Shown here: positions 52,006-63,866 of the stretch, in pieces
How the letters are laid out: each line of letters begins with the position of its first letter
Numbering within the stretch: position 1 is the first letter of the stretch
Assembly: GCA_020226215.1 (NCBI GenBank)
Contig: CM035227.1
Coordinates: 5,945,343-6,009,342 of the forward strand
Source of the DNA: Sindora glabra
Taxonomy: Eukaryota; Streptophyta; Magnoliopsida; Fabales; Fabaceae
DNA: 64,000 nt
Direction of reading: 5' to 3'
The notes under the pieces: model-generated
Databases searched by the model: none
Seen by the model: the letters and a program-made list of their open reading frames with translations, nothing else
Told to the model about the DNA's origin: nothing
Position numbers and translations under genes: made by a program

Positions 52006-52199
52006 AAAGATAAATTTTGCAAATGAAAAAGATAACTGATTATGAAAATATTTTAAAAAAAAAATTTCTTATATTTTACTTTTAGTATATTTTCTAAAGT
52101 AATAAAAAATTTACTTTTAAGATTATTATCTTTTAAAATATATTCTTACAATTTTTAAGTAGTATTTGCTCATATTGATTATTAATATTTTTGTTTTGA

Positions 52200-52780
52200 A
52201 GTATGAATGCTCCTTCAGTTAACAACAATGTTAATAAAGATATATGTCTTACTAATAGTGCAACAATGCATACTATTCTCAAGGATAAAAAATAATTTTC
52301 TTATTAAGTAATGCAAGAAACTAATGTAAGTATTATATTTGGTACTACAAATTTAATTAAAGGTTCCGGAAGAGCTAATATTTTGTTACTTAAAGAAATA
52401 AAATTACATATTGATAATGCATTATATTTTACTAAATTTCATAAAAACTTATGGAATTTTAAGGATATCCATCGAAATAGATATCATATCGAGACAATAA
52501 ATCAAGGAAATATCAAATATCTTTATATCATTGGTATAATCTTGGGTAACAAATGCATACCTGAAAAATTACCTGCAAATTCCTTTTATTTGTACTACAC
52601 ATATGTTAATACAATTAAAACACATATTATCGTAAACTAGAAGTTTACAGATTATAATAAGTTTATTGTTCAGCATGATTGGTTAAGCCATCTCAAATCA
52701 ATTATGATAAGAAAAATAATTAAAAATTTATATGGACATCCATTGAAGAGCTAGCATATTTTTTAATTTAAAAATTTTTC
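52200..52780 (+). pseudogene. Copia protease to pre-integrase region
   Basis: The frame at 52311-52640 contains GSGRANILLLKEIKLHIDNA and then KFHKNLWNFKDIHRNRYHIE and LYIIGIILGNKCIPEKLPAN. This is the conserved copia stretch between protease and the GAG-pre-integrase domain. Past the stop at 52638 the pre-integrase sequence goes on with a DWLSHLKSIMIRKIIKN-like read. Confidence 0.65.
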
Positions 52781-53170
52781 ATGTACTGCTTATTCTCAAG
52801 GAAAGTTAATTATTTAACCATTATTAGTAAAAATTGAGAGCGAATCTCTTACATCTTTGAAACGTATACAAGGTGGTAATTGTGGACTAATTCACTCACC
52901 ATGTGGACTATTTAGATATTTTATGATTTTAATTGATGCATCAACTAGATGATCACATGTATCTTTATTATTATCTCACAATTTAGCATTTGCAAGATTA
53001 CTTGCTCAATTAATTCGATTGTGAGCACATTTTCCTAATTATCCAATTAAGAAAATACAACATGACAATGTAAGTGAATTTACTTCTTAATCTTTCAATG
53101 ATTATTGCATGTCTATTGGAATTGATATTGAGCACATGTTCATACACAAAATGATCTTACAGAATCATTT
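52781..53170 (+). pseudogene. Copia integrase core, truncated
   Basis: The plus-strand read has GLIHSPCGLFRYFMILIDAS, then LAFARLLAQLIRL, then IQHDNVSEFTS and SFNDYCMSIGIDIEH. These correspond to the first Asp (LIDAST) and second Asp (HDN) of the DDE core. The sequence loses homology after 53165, so the Glu region and much of the C-terminus are missing. Several stops look like Trp or Gln codons changed by single transitions. Confidence 0.6.
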
Positions 53171-53279
53171 ATTAATCCTTATACAAATAATGTAAACTAA
53201 AACTTTAGAAGATAATTTATTTATAAGGTTTAGCCAATAAATTACTAAACGTATTCACTGACTAAAAAAAATTAATCAA

Positions 53280-54330
53280 ATCACATATATCAGCTACTAA
53301 TCCTCCAATTAAAGTTAATGCCCCTATCAAACAATCTACTATTGCAAATGAGTCTAATGCACTCATGAAGTGTGATAGACCTATTGGTTCCAAAGATAAA
53401 AATCTTCAAAAATGAAAAGGAACTAAGAACCTAGATAGCAAAATCAAGGATGTGAATATAGTAACTCCCAAAAAGTCCTTAGATAACATTACTATTTCAA
53501 TTCCAAAAGAAATTCAAATACTTGAAATTAGTGAAAATAAAGAGATCTCAATAAATTATGTCATGAATGGAATACGATAGAACTAGAATGAAGTCCATGT
53601 TAATGATGTTTTAGCATATAATGTAGCATACGATATAATAAATGATAATGAGGATCATGAACTAAAGTTTGTTGAGGAATGTAGACAAAAAGATGACTCA
53701 TAAAAATGGAAAGATGCAATCGAGTTAGAATTAAACTCCATTACAAAGACCTATAAAGCCAGTTGAATATAAATGAGTTTTTGCATGAAAATGAAATAAG
53801 AATAGTGAAATTATAAGATATAAGGTATGACTTGTTGCTCAAGAATTTTTGCAAAGACTTGGAATTGATTATGAAAAGACATACTCACCTGTGGTGGATG
53901 TAATTACTTTTTTATATTTAATTAGTTTGGCAGTATATAAAGGACTTGATTTGCATTTAATGGATGTTGTTGCAACTTATTTATATGGCTCACTTGATAA
54001 TAATATTTATATAAAACTCCTTGATGGTTTTAATTTACCTATAGTATATAATTCAAATTCTCAAGAAGATTACTTAATCAAATTGAACAAATCTCTTTAT
54101 GGATTGAAACAATTTGGACACATGTGGTACAATTACCTTAATGAATATTTATTAAAGAAAAGATATAAAAATGACCTTATTTATCCATTTATTTTTATAA
54201 AAAGATCTCAAAATAAGTTTTCCATAATTGTTGTTTATATTGATGGCTTAAATATTATTGAAACTCTTGAAAAGCTTTCAAAAAGTTATAAATTGTTTAA
54301 GAAAAATTTGAAATGAAGGATAAAGAATGA
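53280..54330 (+). pseudogene. Copia reverse transcriptase (RVT_2 type)
   Basis: The longest open part (53849-54316) shows GIDYEKTYSPVVDVITFLYL, LHLMDVVATYLYGSLD, DYLIKLNKSLYGLKQFGHMW and FSIIVVYIDGLNIIETLE, all copia RT hallmarks. The catalytic YVDD box reads YIDG (54236-54247), so the second Asp is gone. Upstream, 53280-53848 is the linker and N-terminal RT with several stops (WKDAIELELNSITK near 53710). Confidence 0.8.
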
Positions 54331-55240
54331 AATTTTTGTACATAAAAAAACTTATATAGCAAAGGCGCTGAAACAATTTTATATGGATAAATCACATCTA
54401 TTGTGCACCCTAATAATTGTAAAGTCACTAAATGTGAACAAATATCCTTTTAGACCTTGAGAAAAAGATTAAGAACTGCTTAGTCCTGAAGTATTATATC
54501 TTAGATCAATTAGGGCACTAATATATCTTGCTAGTCATACATGACTTGTTATATCATTTGCTATTAATTTATAAGCAAGATATAGTTCTTCACCTATATG
54601 AAGGCATTGGAATGAAGCATGTATTTCATTATCTTAGAGATATGATGGATACAGGTTTGTTTTATAATAATGTACCCAATTCAGACCTAATTGGTTATGC
54701 ATATGCATGATATTTGTCTAACTTTTATAATGGTCGATCACAAATAGGTTATTTACTTATATATGGAGGCACAGTCATTTCATGGTGATCAATGAAATAA
54801 ACTATAATAGTCACATCATCTAATCATGCAGAAATTTTAGCACTACATGAGGTAAGTAGGGAATGTGTTTAATTAAGATCTATAATTCAACACATAAGAG
54901 AGATTTGAGGTTTATCTTTTAGAAAAACAATCCCTACTATTTTATATAAAGATAATGCTACATGTATCACTAAATTGAAAGAAGGATATATTAAAGGAGA
55001 TAAAATAAAATATATTTCACCAAAATTCTTTTGCACTCATGATCTTTAAAAGAATGGTGACATAAATATTTAACAGATCTATTTAAGTGATAATTTAGCA
55101 AATTTGTTTATTAAAGCACTTTCCTACTGTTGTATTTGAAAAACTAGTCTAGAATATTGGAATTCTTCAATTTAAAGATCTTAATTGATGTTATCATGAA
55201 GGGGAATTAATACATATTGTACTTTTTTTTCATTCACTAT
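54331..55240 (+). pseudogene. Copia RNase H region, decayed
   Basis: Broken reads include YLRDMMDTGLFYNN, DLIGYAYA, NGRSQIGYLLIYGG, TSSNHAEILALHEVSRE and PTILYKDNATCI, the usual order of the copia C-terminal RNase H, with KYISPKFFCTHDL near its end. Stops break it at many points. Confidence 0.7.
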
Positions 55241-55600
55241 GCTTCAACAAATACGAGAGATTTGCAGTTTATCTTCTAGAAAATAATCTTGACAATTTTA
55301 TATGAAGATAATGCTAATGTGTCACTTAATTGAAAGAAGAATACATTAAAGGAGATAAAATAAAATATATTTCATCAAATTTTTTTTTCACTCATGATCT
55401 TCAAAAGAACGGTGACATAAATATTCAATAGATCCGTTCAAATGATAATTTAGCATATATATTTACTAAGGCATTTCCTAATACTATATTTAAAAAACTA
55501 GTTTAGAATATTGATATTCTTCAACTTAAAAATTTTCATTGATGTTGTCATGAAGGGAACTTAATACGCATTGTACTTTTTTTTTCCTTCGCTATGGTTT
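54898..55600 (+). repeat. Direct tandem duplication (period 357 bp) of the copia 3' coding end
   Basis: The block starting GAGAGATTT at 54898 is repeated from 55255, both carrying the KDNA-like and KYIS-like reads and the stretch ending AATACRYATTGTACTTTTTTTT. The copies have diverged noticeably, so the event is old. Confidence 0.8.
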
Positions 55601-55680
55601 TTTTTCCATTAAATTTTTCCTAGCAAGGTTTTTAATGAGGCAATATCTTATTGTGTATTATATAGACATTCAAAGGGGAG

Positions 55681-55981
55681 TGTTATTAGTAATTATTGAG
55701 TTTATTAAATGTAAATATCCATAAGTCAGATATTATACTCTCAATTATAGTCAATTATTATATCAAATGTTACATTTTTATTATGATCAATTATTAGATT
55801 TCAATTATATTTATGAATCATTATTATGAAATTATAAAATTTAATTAATTTATTTTATAAATATGAGATGTATAAATCATTCTTGATACAATTGAATCAA
55901 ATATTCTCCTCCTCCTTATAATTCTCCTTCATCTCTTTCATATTTTTTTTTATTTCTTAAGTGTCTATTATTTTTATAACA
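55681..55981 (+). repeat. Copia 3' LTR
   Basis: It starts TGTTATTAGTAATTATTGAG right after the polypurine tract CAAAGGGGAG (55671-55680) and ends ATAACA. Confidence 0.75.
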
Positions 55982-56265
55982 AATCAAATATTATATAAAC
56001 ACTATTCAAACATTTAAGGTTTGAAGAAAGGGAGAGACTTCAACGCACTAGTAACATACTAACACACCGACATATGATCACATCAACAATTGATATTAAA
56101 TCTCATAGTTTGGATCAAGTGAGTTTGACCATTTATTGAAAGTGCATTAAAATTTGCAAAATGACCTGGGAAATTTAAGAATTTTTAAAAGATTGCTAGG
56201 TAAATTGGGTTAGATTGAAAGGGTTCTCCTAAAGTCAAACCTTCTATTTATAAGATAACTTATTT
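55982..56265. other. End of foldback IV right arm, then unclassified sequence
   Basis: 55982-56030 continues the inverted unit split by the copia element. From about 56036 to 56265 I see no gene and no match to other parts of the window. Confidence 0.4.
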
Positions 56266-57173
56266 GTTGTACTTTCTTTCCTTTTATTTCTAAGGAGAGC
56301 TTTTTCAATCTGTCCCTCTCAAATTAATTAATAAATTGGTTACTATGTTTTTGTAAGCTTATAAATTTTTTAATTCTCTAATTCTCGAAGATGTGAATAA
56401 GAAATATAGAGCACAACTTCTACAACCACGTCACCTTTTATAAACAAATATTTGTTCCACATATCTGTGTTAGTCAACGTGGCAATAACACTTTATATTA
56501 TTTAAGGTATTTTCATCTTTAATATTTTGAATTTAAATTAAAAAAAACTCTATGATACTATTTCTTTAAAAAAATTCAATAATGCACTTAATAAAAGTCA
56601 TAAGCTATGGATTAATGAATCACGACTAGTAAAACTACTGGGGCCACTTAATTACTAGGAATTTCTGAATAAATAGGTATCATGTCATTTTAAATAAAAT
56701 ACTAATATAAAGGAATGATTCTCTGAATTCCATGGCAGGGGCACCGGTAACATGCTTACTAAAGTATCTTTTGAGTCTTTGATTTTGAAAGATAAGATTA
56801 GTGATGACTTCATTTTTTTCCTTTTATTAAACATATATACGATTTAGATAAAATTTATTTTATTTTATAAAAATAGATAAATATTAACATTAGCTCTCAA
56901 ATTCTTATCAAGCATTAATTATTATTCTCAAACTACTTAAAATTATGAATTCAATGTAATTTTTTAATATTTTATTTAAAATTTTAATGGTATAATTAAT
57001 AAAAAGAGAAAGAAATATAAATGAAAAAAAATTAATATCATTAAAGTTTTAAATAAAACATTAAAAATTATATTAAACTTATAAATTTAAATAATTAAAA
57101 AATAACAATTCATGCTTAATAATAAATTTGAGAGTGTTGCATGCATTTGCTCTTTTGGATTAACAACGTTCAA
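56266..57173. repeat. Segmental duplication R3, left part
   Basis: It aligns with about 41140-41950 in R1 and about 46930-47930 in R2 (shared CTTTTATTT.TAAGGA, GTGAATAAGAAATATAGAGC and GCACCGGTAACATGCTTAC-type blocks). The LINE interrupts it at the CAACGTTCAA site; R3 resumes at 62994. Confidence 0.75.
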
Positions 57174-57179
57174 AACAAA

Positions 57180-58740
57180 GGCTCTTTGGTAGCCAGAAGG
57201 GAAATTGACAATCCTGGAAGTGGGTAACAATTTTTACATGTTTAAGTTCAAGCTACATTCGAGCCATAATCGAGTTTTGAGCGATGGTCCTTGGTTCATC
57301 TTTGACCATTTTCTAGTACTAAGGAAATGAGAGCCATTCTTTAAACCATCGTTTGCTCACCTATCCTCCATTACAGTTTAGATTAGATTTCCAGAATTTT
57401 TGGTTGAACTTTACCACCCATATGTCCTCCCTCAACTAGTCGAGACAGTAGGACTAGTGCTAAAAATGGATGCCTATACTTATCTGGGAGATAAGGGGAA
57501 GTATGCCAGGATTTGCATTCAAATTGACCCTAACAAGCCATTGATCAGAACAATCTATATTGGTAATTTTAAACAACTTATTATTTATGAAGGATTAAGT
57601 AAAGTTTGCTTTAGTTGTGACCATATTAGGCATCAGAAACACCTATGCCTATACAATGAAGCCGAAGAAATAGGATATAATAATATTTATTATTCTGATG
57701 TTACTCTGATACAGAGCACTTCAGAGAACCAATTGAAAACTATTGGAAAAGTTCTCCTTTAGAAAACTTCGGGATGAAGTGAGGATAAGCTGAAAAAGAT
57801 CAACGTGGATGAATACGAGTAGTGGATCCTAGTGGAGAGAAGGAAAACTCACCATCCCAAAAAGAATGTGGACCCGTTCAAAAAGACTGCACAAAGTTTG
57901 ATCAAGTAGCAAATTAGGCCCAAGAAATCTAGCCCTGATAGTAAATCGTAGAAAGGATCTTCTAGAAAAGAGTAGTGCTTATCTCATCAAGCCTACCACC
58001 TACAGGAGTACTAAGGAAATATAGAAATGGCAATTGATGAGTCCCAGAGCATTTATTGTCACATGAAGTTTTGTGCTTGCCAAACCTAAATACACCACCC
58101 CAGATTCAGAACCTATCCCCGAACCCTATTTTTTCGAACCATAATGCAACTTTCCAAAATGGCTATAGAGGCATCTCTCAGTAGCTCGTCCTCGTTAATA
58201 ATAGAGGAAAACTCCCCTTAAATCCCCCCCGAGTGATTTGGAGGTATCATTGCAAAAGAATAATATGAGCAATCTCGAAGGACAACTTGGAATGGATATC
58301 CCTGAACCCCATTGAGTTATTGGCGAATTTCGATCTAGAACATGCTCTAGCTTCGAAGACACTGACTCCATTCAAGCACTATCCAAATGGATCAAATCTA
58401 ATTCCCCTAAAGGAAGAAAAAGCCAGCGATTTGATTCCTTCCCAATATCCTTTATATGGATGACACCTTGTGCTGGAGTGTTGTGAGAACTCAATAAACT
58501 TTGCCCAAGCCTAACGAATAGCCCTTATTTTTGCTCCCTTCCAGTCTATTTCATGTAATGGCTCGTCAAGCTTAGCACGAAATGATGCAGCTACAAAGAA
58601 GGGTGCTAGGAACAGAAGCCATCACTCTGACCTATTGAGGAGGGAAGCCGAAACTACAGTTTCTAATAGTGGACCTAATGATTCCTCAATGTCTTATCAA
58701 GATTGCCAATACAATGATGTATAATTAGGAGCTCTGTGGA
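57180..58740 (+). pseudogene. LINE ORF1 (DUF4283-type, with CCHC zinc knuckle), decayed
   Basis: Plus-strand reads show GKLTILEVGNNFYMFKFKL, SDGPWFIFDHFLVLRK, a stop at a usual Trp, EPFFKPSFAHLSSITV, another stop at a usual Trp, then a 120-residue open part (57400-57759) with LVETVGLVLKMDAYTYLGDK, ARICIQIDPNKPL and the zinc knuckle CFSCDHIRHQKHLC (spacing C-x2-C-x4-H-x4-C). These are features of plant L1 RNA-binding proteins. The N-terminus is missing. From about 57760 on, frames are badly broken. Confidence 0.75.
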
Positions 58741-58834
58741 TGAATGTTAATTAGGTATTAATAGCACCTGAGGGGTCTCCAAGAAAATCAAATTGCATCT
58801 TTCAAGCTAATATCCAGTCGATAATAGAAGCTAC

Positions 58835-59700
58835 CAATTTTAAAGTTATGGTTTGGAATGTTCAGGGAGTTCAACACCCAAATTTCAAAAAGCTTCTATC
58901 GGAGTTGCTCATTTGGGAGAATGTCAAGCTCCTTATTCTTACTGAGATGCATCTAGATGGGGAAAGGGCACAGATACTAGGAGCTTCCCTTCCTTTTTCC
59001 CACATGGAGTTTACAAGCACAATCGATTATGATGGAGGCATTTAGCTCCTTTGGAATCAAGAAAACATTTAAGTGGAAGTGGTTAATAAAACTGACTAAG
59101 AAATCCATACTCTAATTAAGGTAAGCCCTTTTCAACCTTAATGGTTGTTAAACAGTATATATGCTAGCCCTAAGTTTGCTAATAGGAAAATTCTTTAGAA
59201 TAATCTTAAAATTATTGTTGAAAACCACTCTTTACCTTGGCTAGTATTAGGTGATTTTAATGAAATTTCCTCCCCTCCCCCCGAAAAAATTTGGTAGAGC
59301 CCTTGTTAATCTTTATCGCATGAATCTTTTTAATGACTATCTGGACTTATGCAACTTGATTGATTTGGGATTTGAAGGACCTCCTTACAGCTGGTCAAAC
59401 ATAAGATTGGGTAAACATCTTATCCTAGAAAGGCTAGACCGAGCCTTTTGTAATGACTCTTGGTGCCTAATGTTTCATGAGGCAAAAACTATTCATCTCC
59501 CTAGAATTTTATCAGATCACTGCCTTATTTTGGTTAAGTTGAACAACTTTCGTTCGGAATCCCTCCCTAAACCTTTTAGGTTTCAAACTTGTCAGCTGAC
59601 TCACCCTGATTTTGCCTACATAGTATTAAGTTATTGGGATAGAAATATTTCCTTCTACCATGCAGTAAATAATTTTATTGAGTACATTAATTAGTGGAAT
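58835..59700 (+). pseudogene. LINE ORF2 endonuclease domain (APE type), decayed
   Basis: MVWNVQGVQHPNFKKLLSEL is the usual start of plant L1 endonuclease (W-N-x-Q/R-G). LLILTEMHLDGERAQ has Thr-Glu for the metal-binding Glu. WLVLGDFNEI near 59240 gives the GDFNE box. PYSWSN, ERLDRAFCNDSW and SDHCLILVKLN (the SDH box) follow. A stop ends the first open part at 59043 and a frame change occurs near 59270. Confidence 0.8.
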
Positions 59701-61300
59701 ATCCATGTCTTTAGCAATATTTCTAAAAGAAAACAGAAGCTCTTAGCTAGAATTAGGGGAATACAAAATATTTTGGGCATTTCAAACTTGGAATCTTTAA
59801 CCAAACTTGAAAGATCCCTATAGAATGAGCTTATGGGGGTTCTCAACCAAGAGGAGCAACTCTGGGCCCTAAAATCTAGACTAAATTAGATAGCGGATGG
59901 GGATTGGAACACTAGCACCTATCACTTGTCCACAATTGTTAGAAGAACGAAAAATAAAATTGAAGCCTTAAAAACTCAATCTGGGCCTTGGCTTTATAAC
60001 CCTAAGGATATCCAAAGTCATATTTTTTATACCTTTTGTGAAAGGTTTTCTACCTCCCACCTTTTGTCGAACAATACTTGCAATATACCTTCAAATTGGG
60101 AGAGTTTTATAGATAATAGATTTAAAAATTCCTTAGTTAGAATCCCTGAGGTCCAAGAAATATGGACAGCTTTGAAAAATCAAAAAGTAAACAAAGCCCT
60201 AGGCTCGATGGTTTTCACTCAGGTTTTTTGCAAAGGTTTTGGTTTTCTATTAAAGATTTGGTTATAGAGTGCATCCAACAAGTCTTCTTTTCTCTCTCAA
60301 TTCCTGATTGGATCAATCTTACCCTAATAGTTTTAATACCAAAAGGGAATTCTCATAATACTTTAAATGGTTATAGGCCTGTTAGTCTTTGTAATACTAC
60401 TCTTAAAATTATATCTAAAGTTATTATTGCTAGATTAAAGCCTTTTTTAGAAGACTTCATCTCCCTCTATCAAGCTACTTTCGTAGCTTCTAGGAAACCT
60501 GCTAATAACATTATAGTTTTAAGAGAATTAGTTCACACAATGGATAAATCTAAAGCCAAATATGGACAGATAATTCTGAAATTAGACTTAGAGAAAGCTT
60601 ATGACTCTTTAAAGTGAGGCTTTATTAGAAATGTTTTGAGATTCTTTAATTTTCCAAATAGCTTCATATCTATTATAATGAACTTAGTTACTGGGCTTTC
60701 TTACCAATTTTTGGTTAATGGAGGTAAGTTGAATACCATTTTTCCTTCTAGAGGCCTTAGATAGGGTAACCCTTTTTCACCTTATCTTTTTATTTTATGC
60801 ATAGAATACTTACATGTGTTAATTGAGAAGCAGTGTGCCTTGAAGACTTGGACCTTTGTCAAGACTAGTAAAGATGGAATCAAAATCTCTCACCTTTTTT
60901 ATGTTGATGATGTTGTTTTGTGTGCTAGAGTTGATAGCAAGAATTGTCAATCTATTAATCATGTTTTGGATCATTTTGCTTAAGTGTTTAGGTTAAGGGT
61001 AAACAAAGCCAAATCTAGGGTTAATTTCTCAAAAAAAACTCCCCTTTCTTTGTGAGAACAACTTAGTGAAGTCCTTGATATACCCCATAGAGGTCATTTA
61101 GGAAAATATTTAGGTATGGAAATTGAAGATAATTATAAAGCTGCTGATTTTGCCTATATATTGGACAAGCTGAGAAATAGAATTAACTATTGGAATTTAA
61201 AGAGTTTATCCACTACTAGTAGAGTAATCCTCATCTTCTACCTTGTCTGCCATCCCATTTTACCATATAAGTTGCACAAAGTTACTGCAATCAACCCATA
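59701..61300 (+). pseudogene. LINE ORF2 reverse transcriptase, decayed
   Basis: Key reads are SPRLDGFHSGFLQRFW (60195 on; the usual PGPDG motif altered), LILIPKGN-type sequence, LNGYRPVSLCNTTLKIISKV, FVASRKPANNIIVLRELVHT and LKLDLEKAYDSLK with the first catalytic Asp. Next come the GNPFSPYLFILCIEYL read and the catalytic box YVDD (60900-60911), still intact. The last part (61110-61300) has LGMEIEDN and LDKLRNRINYWNLKSLS. A frame overlap near 60162-60267 and stops at 60615 and elsewhere break it. Confidence 0.85.
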
Positions 61301-62440
61301 ACCTCTTCAAAAAGGCCATTTAAAATTTCTTATGGGGAGGAACTCAAGAGGCAAAGAAAATCCCTTTAGTGGGATGGGATACCTTAACCCTCCTAAAATC
61401 TATAGAAAGCCTTAGAATCAAAGGCACTACAACTATGAACCTGGCCTACCTAACTAAACTCGCCTGGACTTTCATCCAAAATTACACCCCTTTATGGGTA
61501 AAAGTGCTAAGATCAAAATACCTTAGGGTAGACAACCAAGGCCAAGTCACCATTAGGAGCAACACCTCGTATAGTTGGAAAGCCCTTAAGCTTACCAAAA
61601 ATATCCTTTTTCAAGGGATTCTTTGGATTTTAGGTAATGGCAGCTGCACAAACTTTTGAACTGACAAATGACTTGATTTAGGGCCTTTAAGATCTCTAAT
61701 AAGTGGTTCTCTCCCATTACATCATGCAAACCATAGGGTTAGTCACTACCTTACCAACAGGTGTTGGAATCTTAGCATCCTGCCTTTTGAATTGCCAAAT
61801 GACCTAATCTCTCAAACTCTAGGCACCCCCTTCTGCATCCAGGACCTAAAAGATAAATTGGTTTAGGGCCTTTCTAAATCTGGGTTATGTACTGTAAAGA
61901 GTGTTTATCTGCTCGTAAAAAGCCCTTTTTTACAAGCAGGTAGAGAAAACCTTACTTGGATTTGGAAAATAGAAGTTTACCTCAAGATTCAATTTTTCAT
62001 TTGGCTAATTGTGTTACATAAACTCCCTATAAGGGAACTTTTGATAAATAGAGGCATGGATATCCCCCCCACTGTGTGTTTTGTAACAGAGGGATAGATA
62101 ATATTACCTATCTTTTTCAAGAATGCTCTATAACTATGATTACGTGGAACTTGCTTCCCTTCCTACCTTCCTAGCACTTCTACGTGCACACGAGCTTTAA
62201 AACCTGGTTCAAGGAAAATCTAACGTCCCCAGAGTTGAGTTACAGAAGTTCAGTCCCCTGGAAAATAGTCTTTGCTTTCGCTGTTTGGAACATTTAGCTA
62301 TATTGTAACAAAAAAATCTTTAATGCTAGCCATGGAAATGAGAACTTATCAGCTATAATTTTAAGCAAATCCTCTGAATATTGGGCAACTATAGCAAAAC
62401 CAGAATTTACTCAGCACAAACAAGTTATTCAATGTAGATA
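61301..62440 (+). pseudogene. LINE ORF2 C-terminal linker (zf-RVT-like region), decayed
   Basis: It contains FLWGGTQEAKKIPLVGWDTL, then LAYLTKLAWTF, LWVKVLRSKYL, and YSWKALKLTKNILFQGILWILGNG (open at 61369-61656), then a weak TWIWKIEVYLKIQFFIWLIV read. This is the order known for plant L1 proteins between RT and RNase H. Stops are frequent. Confidence 0.65.
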
Positions 62441-62830
62441 GGAGCCTTTACCTTTGGGATTCTTCAAACTTAATTCAGATAGAGCTTCTAAAGGCAACTC
62501 AGGTTTTGTAGTGATCAGACATTGGAAGGGCAGCTGGGTGATTGGTTGTTCTCAAGGATTAGGAATATGCTCTAATTTTGTAGTTAAAGTTATTGGCTTG
62601 CATGATGGTTTGTTGTTAGTAAGGGATAAAGGCCTATCCCCACCTATAGTGGAACTTGATGCTTTATCTATTGTACATACAATCTCTAATCCTAACACTA
62701 ATATTTATGTTCATATTAGCAGCTTAATTGAAGAATGTAGGGACCTTTTGCATCAGTTAGGAAACCCGCAACAATATGCTTTTTAGGAGATAAATGGGGT
62801 GGCTGATTCTCTAGCAAAAACAATAGTTTT
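62441..62830 (+). pseudogene. LINE ORF2 RNase H domain (plant L1 type), decayed
   Basis: FFKLNSDRASKGNSGFVVIR has the first catalytic Asp. The following Glu region (usually A-E-L) reads VVKVIGLHDGLLLV, so the catalytic Glu is replaced. VELDALSIVHTISNP keeps the next Asp. NGVADSLAK after the stop at 62784 is the usual last motif. A C-terminal RNase H is typical of plant L1 elements. Confidence 0.75.
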
Positions 62831-62993
62831 TTTCTGATAATAGGCTCCATATTTTGATGTATCCCCCTGGTACAGTTTCTGTTTTACTGGATTATGACTC
62901 TATGGACACCAAATTGCCCAGAACTCTGTAATTTTGGTTTCTGTTTTGAGTTGTTTATAAAGCTTTCCTTACTACTAAAAAGAAAAAAAAAAG

Positions 62994-63866
62994 CAACGTT
63001 CAAGATAATAATAACAGCACGCGTGTTCCACTTGGCGCCGTAGGTTTCTTGTGGAATGTATTTAGTGAAGTGTAAAATGATTGAAACTTGAAAATGAAAT
63101 ATATACTTTGACTCGCATCAAAGTTGAATTTATGCCCACTTATTTTTTATTCTATTATTAATTTATTATTACTTAATTTAAACTGAATATAATGTTAGTC
63201 TTATTTATTCTAATTCTATCAAACTATACACATGAGGACACTTGAATGTTCAAATTAAGCATTAGTATAAAAACTATGCATTAATCATTTTATAATGTAT
63301 AAATATAGTTGTGAGGCTGCCGACCCAGTTTCTCGAAAACCAAAACACTCGAAAATGACTATCAGATTCTTCATCATATTTGTTGGTGATACTTCATGTG
63401 TTCATAGGATATGAAACTTATACTTTTCATCCTAAATTTTATAATTTCTTTGAAAGGATGTAAATATGTATAAATATATAAAAATTATAATTTTACCATC
63501 TAAAGTTACATTAAAATGTTCTCTCATTTTTATACAACAATTACAACTTTCAATAAAAAGGTTGCAAAGCTCAAATGATATTAGGTGTTGTTTGAAGATT
63601 ATATTTCTTTTTTACATCCTAAATTCAAATTTGGCTCGCTGTGTGTATATATTTAATAAATTAATCATATTTATTGTTATTAAAAAATTATAAAATATTT
63701 TTTTTTAACAAAACTCATACCATACAGATTTTGTAAGTACAGGACATACAACACAAGGATCCATCTTTAACAAATTTAATTAAAAAGTGATCATTTAATA
63801 ATGATTAAAAAATAAAATTCTAAGATAGCTACGTACCTTTATTTAATTTTATTCTTAAAATTTTTA
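62994..63866. repeat. Segmental duplication R3, right part
   Basis: It resumes after the LINE with the second CAACGTTCAA and aligns with about 41942-42410 (R1) and 47920-49110 (R2), including the ACACGCGTGTTCCACTTGGC-like block (near 63018). The open frame at 63466-63693 is AT-rich and not supported. Confidence 0.75.
63296..63405 (+). promoter_or_regulatory. Conserved TATA-like block and leader (R3 copy)
   Basis: GTATAAATATAG, then GTGAGGCTGCCGACCCAG, then an ATG at about 63355 opening MTIRFFIIFVGDTSCVHRI before a stop. Third copy of the block also seen in R1 and R2. Confidence 0.3.

Larger units (their letters stand above)
49709..55981 (+). mobile_element. Ty1/copia LTR retrotransposon, old and decayed
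   Basis: The element is bounded by LTRs at 49709-~49985 and 55681-55981 (TG...CA), which look ~80-85% alike by eye. A purine-rich tract CAAAGGGGAG lies directly before the 3' LTR. The flanks AATTA (49704-49708) and AATCA (55982-55986) fit a worn 5-bp target duplication. The host repeat reads on across the gap as in intact units (compare 32150-32205). Domains run gag, protease region, integrase, reverse transcriptase, RNase H, which is the copia order. All frames are broken. No clear tRNA primer site was found after the 5' LTR. Confidence 0.85.
57174..62993 (+). mobile_element. L1-type non-LTR retrotransposon (LINE), 5'-truncated
   Basis: The element is 5.8 kb, plus strand, with an A-rich tail (62976-62993) and a 10-bp target-site duplication CAACGTTCAA at 57164-57173 and 62994-63003. 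The intact target is visible in R1 (ACAACGTTCAAGATAATAA near 41942) and, with one change, in R2 (near 47922). Its start lies inside ORF1, so it is 5'-truncated as is usual for L1. It contains ORF1, then ORF2 with endonuclease, reverse transcriptase, a linker region and an RNase H domain. Many stops make it inactive. Confidence 0.92.

Noticed and set aside
51806..52006. Plus-strand frame ending in repeated Ile-Tyr
   Set aside because: Its tail is the (TA)n tract; the rest is part of copia gag in a broken frame.
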